Assembly: GCA_949152475.1 (NCBI GenBank)
Contig: OX424556.1
Coordinates: 53,588,451 to 53,652,450, forward strand
DNA length: 64,000 nt
Direction of reading: 5' to 3'
Source: Terebella lapidaria
Taxonomy: Eukaryota; Annelida; Polychaeta; Terebellida; Terebellidae
Position 1 is the stretch's first letter. The number at the start of each line of letters is the position of its first letter. Shown here piece by piece: positions 47,440 through 58,900 of this stretch. The notes beneath the pieces were generated by a model. It saw only the letters and a program-made list of their open reading frames with translations. It was not told where the DNA came from and made no database searches. A program made the position numbers and the translations under genes.

Positions 47440-47500
47440 TAGTACTTCCGGAAGTGAAAAATACAGGCTTTTCACTTCCGGAAGTGAAAAATACAGGTGA
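47440..47500. repeat. Short direct repeat around ACTTCCGGAAGT
   Basis: ACTTCCGGAAGTGAAAAATA occurs twice within 50 bp, each time centred on the palindrome ACTTCCGGAAGT. It lies about 0.9 kb before the first pogo exon and could be its terminal or regulatory region. Confidence 0.45.
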
Positions 47501-47752
47501 AAAAGCAGCGAAATTCGCACGTATAAAACAGCTTGTGAAGAGCCTCAAATATGGCGGTAAAACTGCAAACGGGTTTGTTTGGCAAAGATTACGTCACAGC
47601 ATTCGGAACTTATGGAAATTGCCGAACAGTATAAAACCAGAACGACAAGTGCGGTAGCTCACACTTGGCAATCATAATATATATATATATACATATTTTT
47701 TAAATTCAAAAGACAACATGCATCACATATTTATATATTTCGGTGAGCAAGC

Positions 47753-47927
47753 CATTGTCATTAAAAACAAATTTCTCAAGTTACTGAGGCACAATATGTT
47801 GAATTACCTCCGATCTTAAGCAATCAAATAAGGGTATACCAGTTATACCAAAGGACGAGTTACTGAAGGACTGTCATTGTTGACAGTTCAGCATATATCT
47901 ACATCTAGATAATTGTATCAGACAATG
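47753..47927 (+). repeat. Dispersed duplication, copy 2
   Basis: Second copy of the segment at 38969-39149, with an insertion of about 20 bp and several substitutions. Confidence 0.75.
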
Positions 47928-48320
47928 GCTTCTACAGGTGAGCGACTAGTTACTGCGCCGTACCAATTACTGCGATTTTTTTGTTAACATCACAACGAGG
48001 CCGTTTGTTTACGTCACCAATGAAAGCGTTTGATAGCAAACGAGCTTGTTTACATAAGCAGAAGTTGATGGACGCACAACGTCCTGGCTTCCTCGCACTC
48101 AGCCAGCATGTCATCGAGGAAAGGTGGTAGTAAAACATGTTTTTCATCAAATAAGACATGGTAGAAACGGGGGTTTAGCATTTAAGCGTGAAATAATGGT
48201 GAATTTGTCCACAAAACCTGTTCGAAACCATGCGCAGTGTGAACAGTCAAGTCTTAAACACCGACCTCAATTTTGTTGTTGTCATAAATCGAGCATTGCA
48301 ATGAATGTTGTGATAATAAC

Positions 48321-48562
48321 CGTTTTCGTGTGTTTATTTTTACAGAGAAGGAAAAAGGGGGGAAAATATGCCCCAGATGCGTTGGAACGTGCTCTGGTGG
48401 AAGTGACAAGTGGGAGGATGACAAGCCCAAAGGCCATGACCATTTTCGTGTGTTTATTTTTATAGAGAAGGAAAAGAAGGGGAAAAAATATGCCCCAGAT
48501 GCGTTGGAACGTGCTCTGGTGGAAGTGACAAGTGGGAGGATGACAAGCCCACAGGCCATGAT
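48321..48562 (+). repeat. Tandem duplication of an exon with its splice acceptor (~120 bp)
   Basis: The stretch from CGTTTTCGTGTGTTTATTTT through the Pipsqueak-domain exon is repeated with a 120-122 bp period. Copy 1 has TTTACAG as acceptor and copy 2 TTTATAG. The copies are nearly identical, so the duplication is recent. Confidence 0.9.
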
Positions 48563-50694
48563 GGAATTTAGCATTCCAGAAAGCACACTCCGTGCACACA
48601 TTGCCAAAAAGTAATGTATCTATAGACACAACCAGTTGCTTTTAGTGTATGGATTACAAGGTCAAAACATTTTTACAGTCATGCTATTTTGAAATAACAT
48701 TAATTCCAGCAAATTTTATGTTGAAATCGAAGTCGTTGTCTCAACATAATAACTTTCAAATATCATAGATTGATGTCAGAATTTTTCTTTAAATATAAAG
48801 TTTCTCATACGTATGTATTTACACATATGTTTTATTGTAATAAATCAAATTGTTGACAAAAATACTTTCGAAATGAATTTGTATCTTCACACAAAAAAAT
48901 CTATGAATATTCTGTCATAGGGAGATGTATTCGAATAATAAGATTTGAGATGTGACATATTTTAGGAATATTTTTCAACAGGCATAACACTGTTTTATAG
49001 CGGTTTTCTACAGATCAACTTTACAAAATTGGCACAGCATACTCAATGTTTTCCACTGAAATATATATTAGGAGTAGATTAATATAAAGAGAACTGGTGC
49101 TATGATACCATATTATATTATTATATCCTATTACTTATTTGACATGAACAATACTTTCCCTGAAATTGACAACAGGTATCCCCTGCGAAATCCGGGCCCC
49201 CCTAGAGTGTTGAGTGATGGCGAGGAGGAGGCTCTGGTGGGGTACATAACCCACATGGGAGAGCATGGGTACCCCGCAAGGCGAAGTGATATGCGCCTCA
49301 TCATCAGGGACATGGTGACGAGAGATGGAAGGAGCACATCCTTTAACCTAGACGTAGGTCCAAGTGACAAGTGGTTCAGGCAGTTTCTGGCCAGGCATCC
49401 TAGGTTGACTGAGAAGATCCCCCAAACTAGAGACCGTCACATATTTTGTCACTGAAATCAAATGGTTCAGGTGTTTCATGGGAATTTCAGACACTACGGT
49501 CACGGCTTTTAACTTTCGACCAGCGCAGATATTCAACTGCGATGAAACCGGTTTCACCGCCAAACAGAAGCTCCGAGAGAAGGCCATTGGTCAGAAAGGC
49601 AAAGGTCTCTTTCAGGAACAGGTGTGCATCATTGAAATTGGATATTCAACATTATTGAATCTAAGTAACAATGTACCATGTAAATATGTACACATACACA
49701 TGAGCTGTATCCGCAATAGGTGCTGACTGTAGACCACGTGACTGCTCACATGTGCGTATCAGCAGCAGGGAAGGTGCTCCCGTCGATGATAATTTTCGAG
49801 AAGAGCCTGCCGCAAAGATCCTATGAAGAAGACTGCCCCGATGACTGGATGTATGCCACATCGCCTTCAGGTAGACCACGTAGTTAATGTTTGTGGAGAC
49901 AACATGCAGATTTATTGAGAATAATCGCAACAATATAGAGATTGATATAGTTGATCACTAATGCAAACATGTATCTGATTTTATTAGGATATATGGACCG
50001 GGAACTGTTCAAGACCTGGTTTGAACAGGTCTTTCTACGGCACTGTGGCAGCCGACGACCGGTCTTCTTGCTGATGGACAACCACGATAGCCACGTGACA
50101 ATTGGCTAATTGACAAGGCTGTCGCCAATCAGGTATGTGGACATCAATTCTATTTAATTATAAAATACAAAATACAATGCTATCCATAGAATGCCAAAGG
50201 TATGTGATGATGCCATAACGCTGCATGTAGTCCAGCATTTGTCAGAATTTCGTTTTGCATTTCATTTGCCAAGTGTGGGTTACTCATGGATGCGTTTATT
50301 TCTCACGTATGCAGCAATGTCATTCAATATCTTAAAGGTGGAAATACTGACGCTGCCACCCCACACGACGCACGTGTTGCAGCCGCTTGATGTTGGCATC
50401 TTCGGACCTCTGAAAAAGAAGTTCACGTCACTGGCCGTCACATTGTGCACTGTGATCAACTCCACAGTCAACCGGGCCAGGATGCCAAAGGTGTGGGCTG
50501 CTGCCATCAACGCTGTGTGCAGTCCAGCCTGTGTAAGCAATTCGTTTGCCAAGTGTGGGCTCGTCCCCTTCGATCCGGCAGCCATCGACCGTTCACAACT
50601 GAGGCCTAGCTTCATGAGCACACCCCAGAATACCAGTACGGACCACCAGGCACAGGCAGCCGACATTCCAAACGATGACAGAGAGGCGATGGTA
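48346..50694 (+). pseudogene. Pogo/Tigger-like transposase gene, 5' part, interrupted at 50694
   Basis: Exons with GT-AG borders: 48346-~48439 and 48466-48610 (duplicated Pipsqueak-type HTH, YAPDALERALVEVTSGRM), 49176-49621 (CENP-B/Tc5-type HTH with WFRQFLARHP, then CDETGF), 49720-49870, 49988-50132 (MDNHDSH) and 50338-50691 (LQPLDVGIF). The DDD triad is D at 49541-49543, 50077-50079 and 50389-50391, typical of pogo DDE_1 transposases. Damage: single-base frameshifts near 49446 (in TTTT) and 50110, a tandemly duplicated first exon, and a decayed duplicate of last-exon sequence at about 50190-50285. The C-terminal part lies 10.1 kb away at 60816-61511, beyond an inserted element. Multi-exon structure is seen in host-domesticated pogo genes too, but the frameshifts point to a dead copy. 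Confidence 0.8.
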
Positions 50695-50860
50695 TAGAGG
50701 AGCGGTCATGACCGGTTTTTGTAGTTGAACTCCAACCCGAGGTATAACAAAACGAAACAATGTTTTTCTTGATGGAAAAATTCTCATCTGTACGAAAATC
50801 ATGGTTGTAGTTACGCAAAAGTGTTCCTCATAGGAGGGCCGTTTCCATGGTAACCTCCTA
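50695..50860 (+). repeat. Left terminal inverted repeat
   Basis: Complementary to 60635-60815 at an estimated 75-80% over the inner ~140 bp. It includes the palindromic GTTTCCATGGTAACC at 50841-50855. Confidence 0.75.
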
Positions 50861-53723
50861 GATATCTCCTGATCCCGTTTGAACACATATTCAACAATAT
50901 CTCCAAAAGTATTTGACATACAGACATAAAGTTTGAATCGAAAAGTGCCTTTTAAGGCCTGCGTGTATATTAAACACCTTTTTAAATACACACCGCACTA
51001 TTTTGTTAAAAATAATGACTTTAGGGTCGGATAAAAACTAAAAAAGGGACTTTTTCAGTTTAGAATCGTTTTTTTTGTTCTTACCAAAAATATGATTCGT
51101 CTTTTTACTGCGTATATTCAAGAAGTATAGGTCTATTATATACAGAAGTAATTTAACATTATTTAAGAGACATCATTCTGAATCTCTTGCAAGTAATAAT
51201 ATGTTTTGAAAATAAATTAAACAACTGAATTTTCAGATCAGCCTGCTTTGCGTTTATGTATGTATTTTCACCAGGTAAAATCAATCATTCTAACGTTAGA
51301 TCTACATGTACATGCAGCATCTCACAGACAACCCAAATTGGTGGAAAATCCAGAATGCAAAATAACTGATATTGATTATTTCCGTCATGGTTATAATCGT
51401 TTCCATAACAACAACAAAAACAACAACAAAAACAAATATTCCAATAGGGGGGTTTCATATCACTTTGAATGAAGGTACATGTACGCATTACATGTATGGA
51501 TTATATGTTTGCGTTGTCATTAACGAATTTGATCTAGACTAAATGGATGTACAGTTGGAACCACCACCAAATAAAATATCAAAATTGGTTGACAGTAATC
51601 ATTGTCTCATATGTAGCAGGAAATTAGACCTGACAAAGCCTGAATGCACCGATTCCAAACCCACGGACCAAGGACTACGGACTATACTGGAAGCTTCGAA
51701 TATTCGCAGAGACGATGTATATGAGAGGATTCAATCCCACAGAGACAACATTCGATCAGGAGCAGTATGCATAGCGTATCATAAAACATGCAGGGCTACA
51801 TATACCAGCAAATTGAACTTGAAGTATGTGGTACCTCCTCATGCAACAGCAACGGAACAGAATGACAGACAAGTCACCGGACCATCTAGAACATTACGGC
51901 GTGACGTAATATTCAACATCAAACAAGATTGTTTCATATGCGGCAAGTCACAAAAGCGGAATGAAAAACTGACACAAATTACAAGTGGCTCAGGAGAAAA
52001 CACCCGCGCTAAGGTGTTGGCAGCAGCAGAGGCCAGAGGAGATGACGCTGTGAAACTGCGCATGCATGCACATGAGGACCTGCAAGCGCATGGGTTTAGG
52101 TACCATCGACGATGTTACGCAGCATACATTTCTGAAAGAAACATCGCATCCGCTCAAAGCAAACATGAAAGAAAATCTTCTGATCAGGATCTGGCATTTG
52201 AAGAAGTTGTGAATTTTATCAGGATAAATGTGCTTTCAACAAGAAAACATGTGACTACACTGACTACATTGAAGATCAAATATGTAGAGGAACTATCCAA
52301 GCGGCATGTCTCTTCTCGTGCCTACTCGTGGAAACTGAAAGAAAAACTCAGATCAAAGTTCGGAGATGAACTAGCTTTCATCAGTCGACAGGGATTATCG
52401 GATTTTGTGTGTTCCAGCAAGGTAACGGTTCATGAAGCATTACAAAAGGCACATTGTTTACTTGAAACTGCGGAAAATAAGGACAAACTTCAAGAACAGC
52501 AAGACAACTCAACAGAGTTCACCAGCTTCCATGAGAGAAATATTCTGCACACCGCAGCAGGTATATTCCGTAGGGAGTTTGCAGACATCCGTGAAACAAA
52601 GGACAGTTATGTTCCGAGCACATCAATTGCAAAGCAGCAGTGCGCAAAGTTTGTTCCCGATATTCTCTACGATTTCGTGATGTGGGTTACTGATGAGAAA
52701 GCTTACCAAGACGTCTCCATGCAGTCGGATGGAGACTCCGAGAAGGACGACCTCAACGCAATAGCTATCTCGCACAACATCATCTCGAGTAGTCGCAAGA
52801 TCCGCACACCTATCACATTGGGACTTGGACTCTACCTGCACCATGAGTTTGGCAGCAAACATCTGGTTGAAGAGGTACATGCCTTGGGTCATTGTGTGTC
52901 TTATGATGAGGTCAGGACATTCCTAACGTCGGCAGCCGTTGACCAACAGCAAGAAACATTCTTCATCCCCAGAGGTCTACGCAGAAGTCCTGACACACAA
53001 ATTGATGGCGCTATAGACAATTTTGACCAAAACGAAGAAACTCTGGATGGAAAGTGCACAACACACGCCATGGCATCCGTTTTGTACAGCCATAGCACAG
53101 ATGAACCAGGGGATCATGTTCCGTTGACTCGAGTGGGACAGAAAGTGGTGAGAGTCTCTTCCCAGGAAGACGAAATCGAAAGGTAAATATCCCGAGGTTA
53201 TGTAATGACTACATTAAGTTATAAATTTGGTTTCAACACATGACTACATTAAGTTTCAAATTTGGTTTCAACACAGAATTCTATATTTTTCTACAATGTT
53301 TTTGGCATAAATATGAGTAAATGTGGTCATACCAATCCAACCATGTCTATTCGAACGTCAAGTTTGGTGCATTGAATGTAGATATCAATGCTCGAGTAAC
53401 GTGATATTTCAGAAAGCATCAGACACCCAAATCCTAAAGCTATTTACCCGAAATTGTAAAGTATCATGCAGGGCTCAGGAAAAAATCCTAATTGCAAATA
53501 CTAGTAACCAAGATGAAAATCCCAAATGTACTTGCCCGCCTCAAATTCTGGACGTCCGGAACTATGAACTTTCTCACTTCAGTAGCTGTTGTTTCTCCAG
53601 TTATTTCCAGAAACCACACTGCTCCCAGTGAATTTTTTTTTGGTATGTTGTAATTGTATCCCCCGAACAAAGTTCGGCGGATACTATGGATTTGGCTTCG
53701 TCGTCCGCGTCCGCAGAGATTTT

Positions 53724-54075
53724 CTTGTGAACGCGCTACAGGCCGCAATTCTCACCCGATAACCATTATTTTTTGCAGGCACATATATAATGTTAAGATC
53801 CCGACACCAATCGATTTTGGTTGCCGTGGCAACTGAATTGGTCGTTTGGGGACACATTTTGCATTGAAAACAGCCTGTTTGAGACACATGGCTTGTGAAC
53901 GCGCTACAGGCCGCAATTCTCACCCGATCACCATTATTTTTTGCAGGCACATATATTATGGTAAGATCCCGACACCAATCGATTTTGGTTGCCGTGGCAA
54001 CTGAATTTGTCGTTTGGGGACACGTTTTGCATTGAAAACAGCCTGTTTGAGACACATGGCTTGTGAACGCTCTAC
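53724..54075 (+). repeat. 168-bp tandem repeat, ~2.1 copies
   Basis: CTTGTGAACGCGCTACAGGC begins units at 53724 and 53892, and a partial third starts at 54060. Each full unit contains GGTTGCCGTGGCAACT. Confidence 0.9.
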
Positions 54076-54229
54076 AGATGGCAATTTTTGACAAATCTCG
54101 ATAATATTTGGAAGTATTGTTGGGAAGGGCTGTCACACGAAACCAATCGTTTTTTAGAATGATCATATAAATATTAATATATTAACAGCCTAACTTATTA
54201 CAGAATTTTGAAATATCCATTTTGACATG

Positions 54230-55205
54230 TACGATCATTCCAATAGCCTGTACAATGGAAGGTAATGACACTGGTTTCTTGTTCAGAATGGAGAACTGAA
54301 GTTTTCAGTGAAAACAGGACCATATTACTGAATAAGTTAACATTAGTTTTACTAGTTAAGTCTATTATTGTCCACAATAAAAAATAGTTAAGACGAGAAA
54401 CGTTTATTATTAAGCTCAACAAGGTAAAGGTTTTATCCAGTACAGATTTTATGGGTGTAACTGAATAAGTTAACATTATTTTTACTAGTTAAGTCTATTA
54501 TTGACCACAATAAAAATAGTTAAGACAAGAAATATTTATTATTAACCTCAACAAGGTAAATGTTTTGTCCAGTACAAATTTCATTGGTGTAACCAAATAA
54601 GTTACAATTATTTTCACTAGTTAAGTCTATTATTGACCACAATAAAAATAGTTAAGTCTATTATTGACCACAATAAAAATAGTTAAGATGAGAAATATTT
54701 ATTATTAAGCTCAACAAGGTGAAAGTATGTCCAGTACAGATTTCATGGGTGTACTGAATAAGTTAACATTATTTTTACTAGTTTAGTGTATTATTGACCA
54801 CAATAAAAATAGTTAAGACAAGAAATATTTATTATTGGGCTCAACAAGGTAAAGATTCTGTCCAGTAGACATTTTATGTCTGTAACCAAATAAGTTAACA
54901 TTTTTTTTGCTAGTTAAGTCTATTATTGACCTCAATAAAAATAGTTAAGATGAGAAACAATTATTATTGAGCTCAACAAGGTTAAGGTTTTGTCCGGTAG
55001 AAATTTCTGGGTGTAACCGAATAAGTTAACTTTATTTTTACATGTTGAGTCTATTATTGACCACAATGTAAATAGTTAAGACAAGAAATATTTATTATTG
55101 GGCTCAACAAGGTGAAGGCTTTGTCCAGTAGAGATTTTATGGCTGTGACCAAATAAGTTAACATTATTTTTTTGCTAGTTAAGTCTATTATTTATCACAA
55201 TAGCT
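54230..55205 (+). repeat. ~132-bp minisatellite, ~7 units
   Basis: AAGTTAACATTATTTTTACT marks units at about 54334, 54467, 54599, 54760, 54893, 55023 and 55154. One unit carries an extra internal duplication of about 30 bp (AGTCTATTATTGACCACAAT). Confidence 0.9.
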
Positions 55206-55214
55206 TTTTATGAA

Positions 55215-55950
55215 AACATTGATCAACTTTTACTTTGAATTTCAACTTGAGACCATGTTTGGCACAAATTATCAGTTAAAATATAACTTATGGTGAAAAA
55301 TTCGATCTGGCTCCAATTTCGTCATCTTGAAATGCAGTTTTGGTCAACTTTTACTTTGAATTTCAACTTGAAAGCATGTTTGGCACATATTATAAGTCGA
55401 AATATAACTTATGGTGAAAAGTTCGATCTGGCTCCATTTTCGTCATCTTGAAATGCAGTGTTGGTCAATTTTTAGTTTGAATTTCAACTTGAAACCAAGT
55501 TTGGCACATATTATGAGTTGAAATATAACTTATGATGAAAAGTTCGATCTGGCTCCAATTTCTTCATCTTGAAATGCAGTTTTGGTAAACTTTTAGCTTT
55601 AATTTCAACTTGAAACCAAGCTTGGCACATATTATGAGTTAAAATATAACTTATGACGAAAAGTTCTATCTGGCTCCAATTTCGTCATCTTGAAATGCAG
55701 TTTTGATTAACTTTTACTTTGAATTTCAACTTGGAACCATGTTTGGCACATACATGTATTATGAGTCGAAATATAACTTATGGTGAGAAGTTCAATATGG
55801 CTCCAATTTCGTCATCTTGAAATGCATTTTTGGTCAAATTTTACTTTGAATTTCAACTTGGAACCAAGTTTGTAAAATATTCTGAGTTGAAATATAAATA
55901 GGTGAAAAGATTGATCTATCTGTATTTTCATTATTTTATCAAACATGTCG
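55215..55950 (+). repeat. ~121-bp minisatellite, ~6 units
   Basis: Units share TTTGAATTTCAACTTGAAAC and TCATCTTGAAATGCAG, with starts near 55221, 55341, 55462, 55583, 55704 and 55831. The sequence is unrelated to the 132-bp array it adjoins. Confidence 0.9.
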
Positions 55951-58900
55951 AATGGAAATTCATATAAAGAGATTTCAGTGGTGATTTTGAATTCGACCTT
56001 CAATAACCTCGGAAAATCAGTGCAGCAATTTTGGTGGGGAAAGGAAAACAGTTGTGACTTGAGATTTAACATTTCTCTGGTAATCTTTTTTAGCCCTTGC
56101 TCTAGTTTTTCACACTTGACAGTGATATATTTTTGGCAACAAAGATAATAGGGCTACGGGGGATACACCCAAGCGGTCGTAGGCGACCGGAAGCGTCTAG
56201 TTTTTACAAATAGCTAACTATTTATTTTAAGGTTATGGCGTAAGTTACTTTTGCTTTGCCAGGTATTATAAACCCACTCAACGACCAGAACCTGAAACTG
56301 TATCTGACGGAACATTCTTGCACGTCACATCAGGATGCACAGCTGCACAGAAACGTGATCTCTTATGGCTCCTGATTCGCAACAACAACTCAGACCACCA
56401 ACAGTGTCCTAGTTGGAGCGGGTTCAATTCTCTCATCACTGATGACAAAATGCCTGTGGCAAAGATTAGGTACACTAATTAAAATTACCTTGAGAGTGTA
56501 GCGTTTATGATGGAATCGATACACCCAAATGAATACAATTTGGAGAGGCAACGCAGCTATACAAAATATTCATATTACTAGTGTGTTTATGTTACGTTAT
56601 ATGTTTGCCATGTATAGGTACATGCCATTCATACAAGCACCTCCATCGGATTTCTCTACAATCCTGACTGCACTACAGCGCTTGGTCCACACTGTTGAAA
56701 CCCTTGGCCAATCCCACATTTTGATCACTGCGGACATGCAAATTTACGCCAAGGCCCAGGAACTCCTTTGGACAAAGCCCCCAACTTTGTACGGCAAGGT
56801 CACCATGAGGATAGGAGGAATGCATCTGTCTATGGCCCTGCTTGCGTGTTTTGGCAAAATATATGGAGATGCTGGTCTACTTGCACTCTTGACAGATTCT
56901 GGCATCTATGCACCAGCAACAGCGCGCCAAATGCTCCAAGGAAAACAATATGCCCGAAGCATACGTGGCTTAAAGCTGGTGATGGAAGGTCTCTTTCGTC
57001 TCTACCTCAAAGCAGTAGACAATTGGTTAATAACCAAAGAAAGAAAAATCATGTCCGGCCGGTTGATTGACAAGTTTCAGCTGCTGCAGACCGCAATGCA
57101 TGCCAGAAATGTGTCATCCGCATCAGAAATCTCTGAAGACATTGAAGAGAATTGCCTTCACCCAGTGCAAACAGCCATTGAAGAGTTTCGTGTGGTAGGT
57201 AGACAGCAGTCTGAGACCTTTGCGTTTTGGGACAACTTCCTGGAAGGTGTAGGAATACTGCTACTCCTGTTGAGAGCAGAGTGAGAAGGAAAATTTGATC
57301 TTCACCTTCTTGCAACAGCCGCATCAGTTCCATGGTTCCATGCAGCTGGCAGGAGTACTTATGCCAAATTTGTACCAGTATACATCGCTGAAATGAAAAA
57401 CCTGGCCACGAAACACCCAGAAAGTTATCAACACCTGTGTGACGGAGGGTTCGTTGTGAGGAGGACAGCCAACCACACTTTCAACTGTGTTGCCACAGAC
57501 TAAGCGCTGGAACAAACAGTGAACAGAGACGGCAAGAGTAAGTGTGGCGTCATCGGATTAACACTGCGGAAAGGCGCGTTGTCTCGCTGGTTGAAGACCC
57601 GCCACATCACAGCCGAATATGTGGAAGCTTTCCGATCTCTGGTGGGAACAACTGAGCAAAAGAAAACGTTTCACCCAGAACTAAGCCAAGCTCACATCAC
57701 CAGGGACGAACAGGATGTGAACAAGATCGTTGAATCAGCATCGCTTTATCAGAATCCCTTTGACATAGAGTCAGTTCCAGAACAGCTAGTGAATATCGCA
57801 AGTGGGCAGGTGGCACCTGAAGAGGTTAGAAAGAGTCTCAACTCATTTCTCTAAGATGGCAAGAAGAAGATGACAACATTTGTTGAGAAGCGTCTGGTGC
57901 ATGCAACAAAACAGAAAAGCTTTTGGGATCCACAGCCAAAAACAGGTCTCAAAACATTTGCTGACACTAGGAAGAAGCTGACCCTTGAGAAGAAAGAGTT
58001 AGTATCTTTTGACTCTGAGGTTCTCTTCAGACGTCTACTCGTTGTGTCAAAAGAGAGAAATGTCAGCCTGGAGAAAGTGCTTGAGCATGAGCTAGCACCG
58101 GTGCCACCTGCACTGTTCCACGACGACGGCACAATGAGAAAAACGAGCAAAGCCGAACTGGCTATCAAACTCGAAAGCACATGTGAAGAGGTTCATCCAC
58201 TGGATGCAGACTCAAGCACAGCTTTCATCATAGATGGAATGGCACTTCTCCAAACACTCCGAGAGTGTAACTTCACAACTTTCGATGACCTAGGCCAGCA
58301 AGTTTTGAGGTGCATTATCCGACTGTTCAGTGCTGATCTCGGAGTTATGGCTGTCCACATCATATTCGACAGATATGATAATCCCAACTCCATCAAGAAG
58401 TTTGAAAGGCAGCGTCGTGGTGATGACTCAAAACCACATTATGACATCACAGGAGGGCGCCTGGTTCCAAACTACAGATCGTTCATGTCAAGTTCTGGCA
58501 ATAAGGCAGCACTGGCATTGTTCGTTTCCAACTAAATTGTTGCTGAATGTGCCACTCATCTCAGCGACGAGCAGAGAGTAGTTGTCGCTGGCGGGTTCAC
58601 TGACGGTCGTATCGTGAAGGACATCAGCAAAGATGGTTGCACTGAAGTAACCCACCTATTCAGCACTCAGGAGGAAGCCGATGGCCGACTGATCCTGCAT
58701 GCCATCGACCTGTCTACTAAAGTTGAACGAGTAATTGTCCGCAGTGATGACACAGACGTGCTTGTGCTACTGCTGTATTACACCAGTAAAGGCATGATAA
58801 CTGGATATGTGTATATGCAGGCGGGGCACTTTACCAAGTTCACCAACAGAGAGCGGTACATTCCCATCCATACCATGGTGGAAGATGTTGGACCGGATGT

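Larger units (their letters stand above)
53656..56166 (+). mobile_element. ~2.5-kb non-autonomous repeat element in the Academ intron
   Basis: The segment begins GTATCCCCCG (53656-53665) and ends with the complement CGGGGGATAC (56157-56166). Its left end has the palindrome CCGAACAAAGTTCGG, and a related terminal fragment lies at 44640-44730. It contains three tandem arrays and no coding sequence. It fills most of intron 1 of the transposase gene, so it is nested inside the 10.1-kb element. Confidence 0.55.

Noticed and set aside
50593..50991. 132-codon minus-strand frame at the left end of the large element
   Set aside because: It overlaps the terminal inverted repeat and antisense pogo sequence; its composition is not protein-like.
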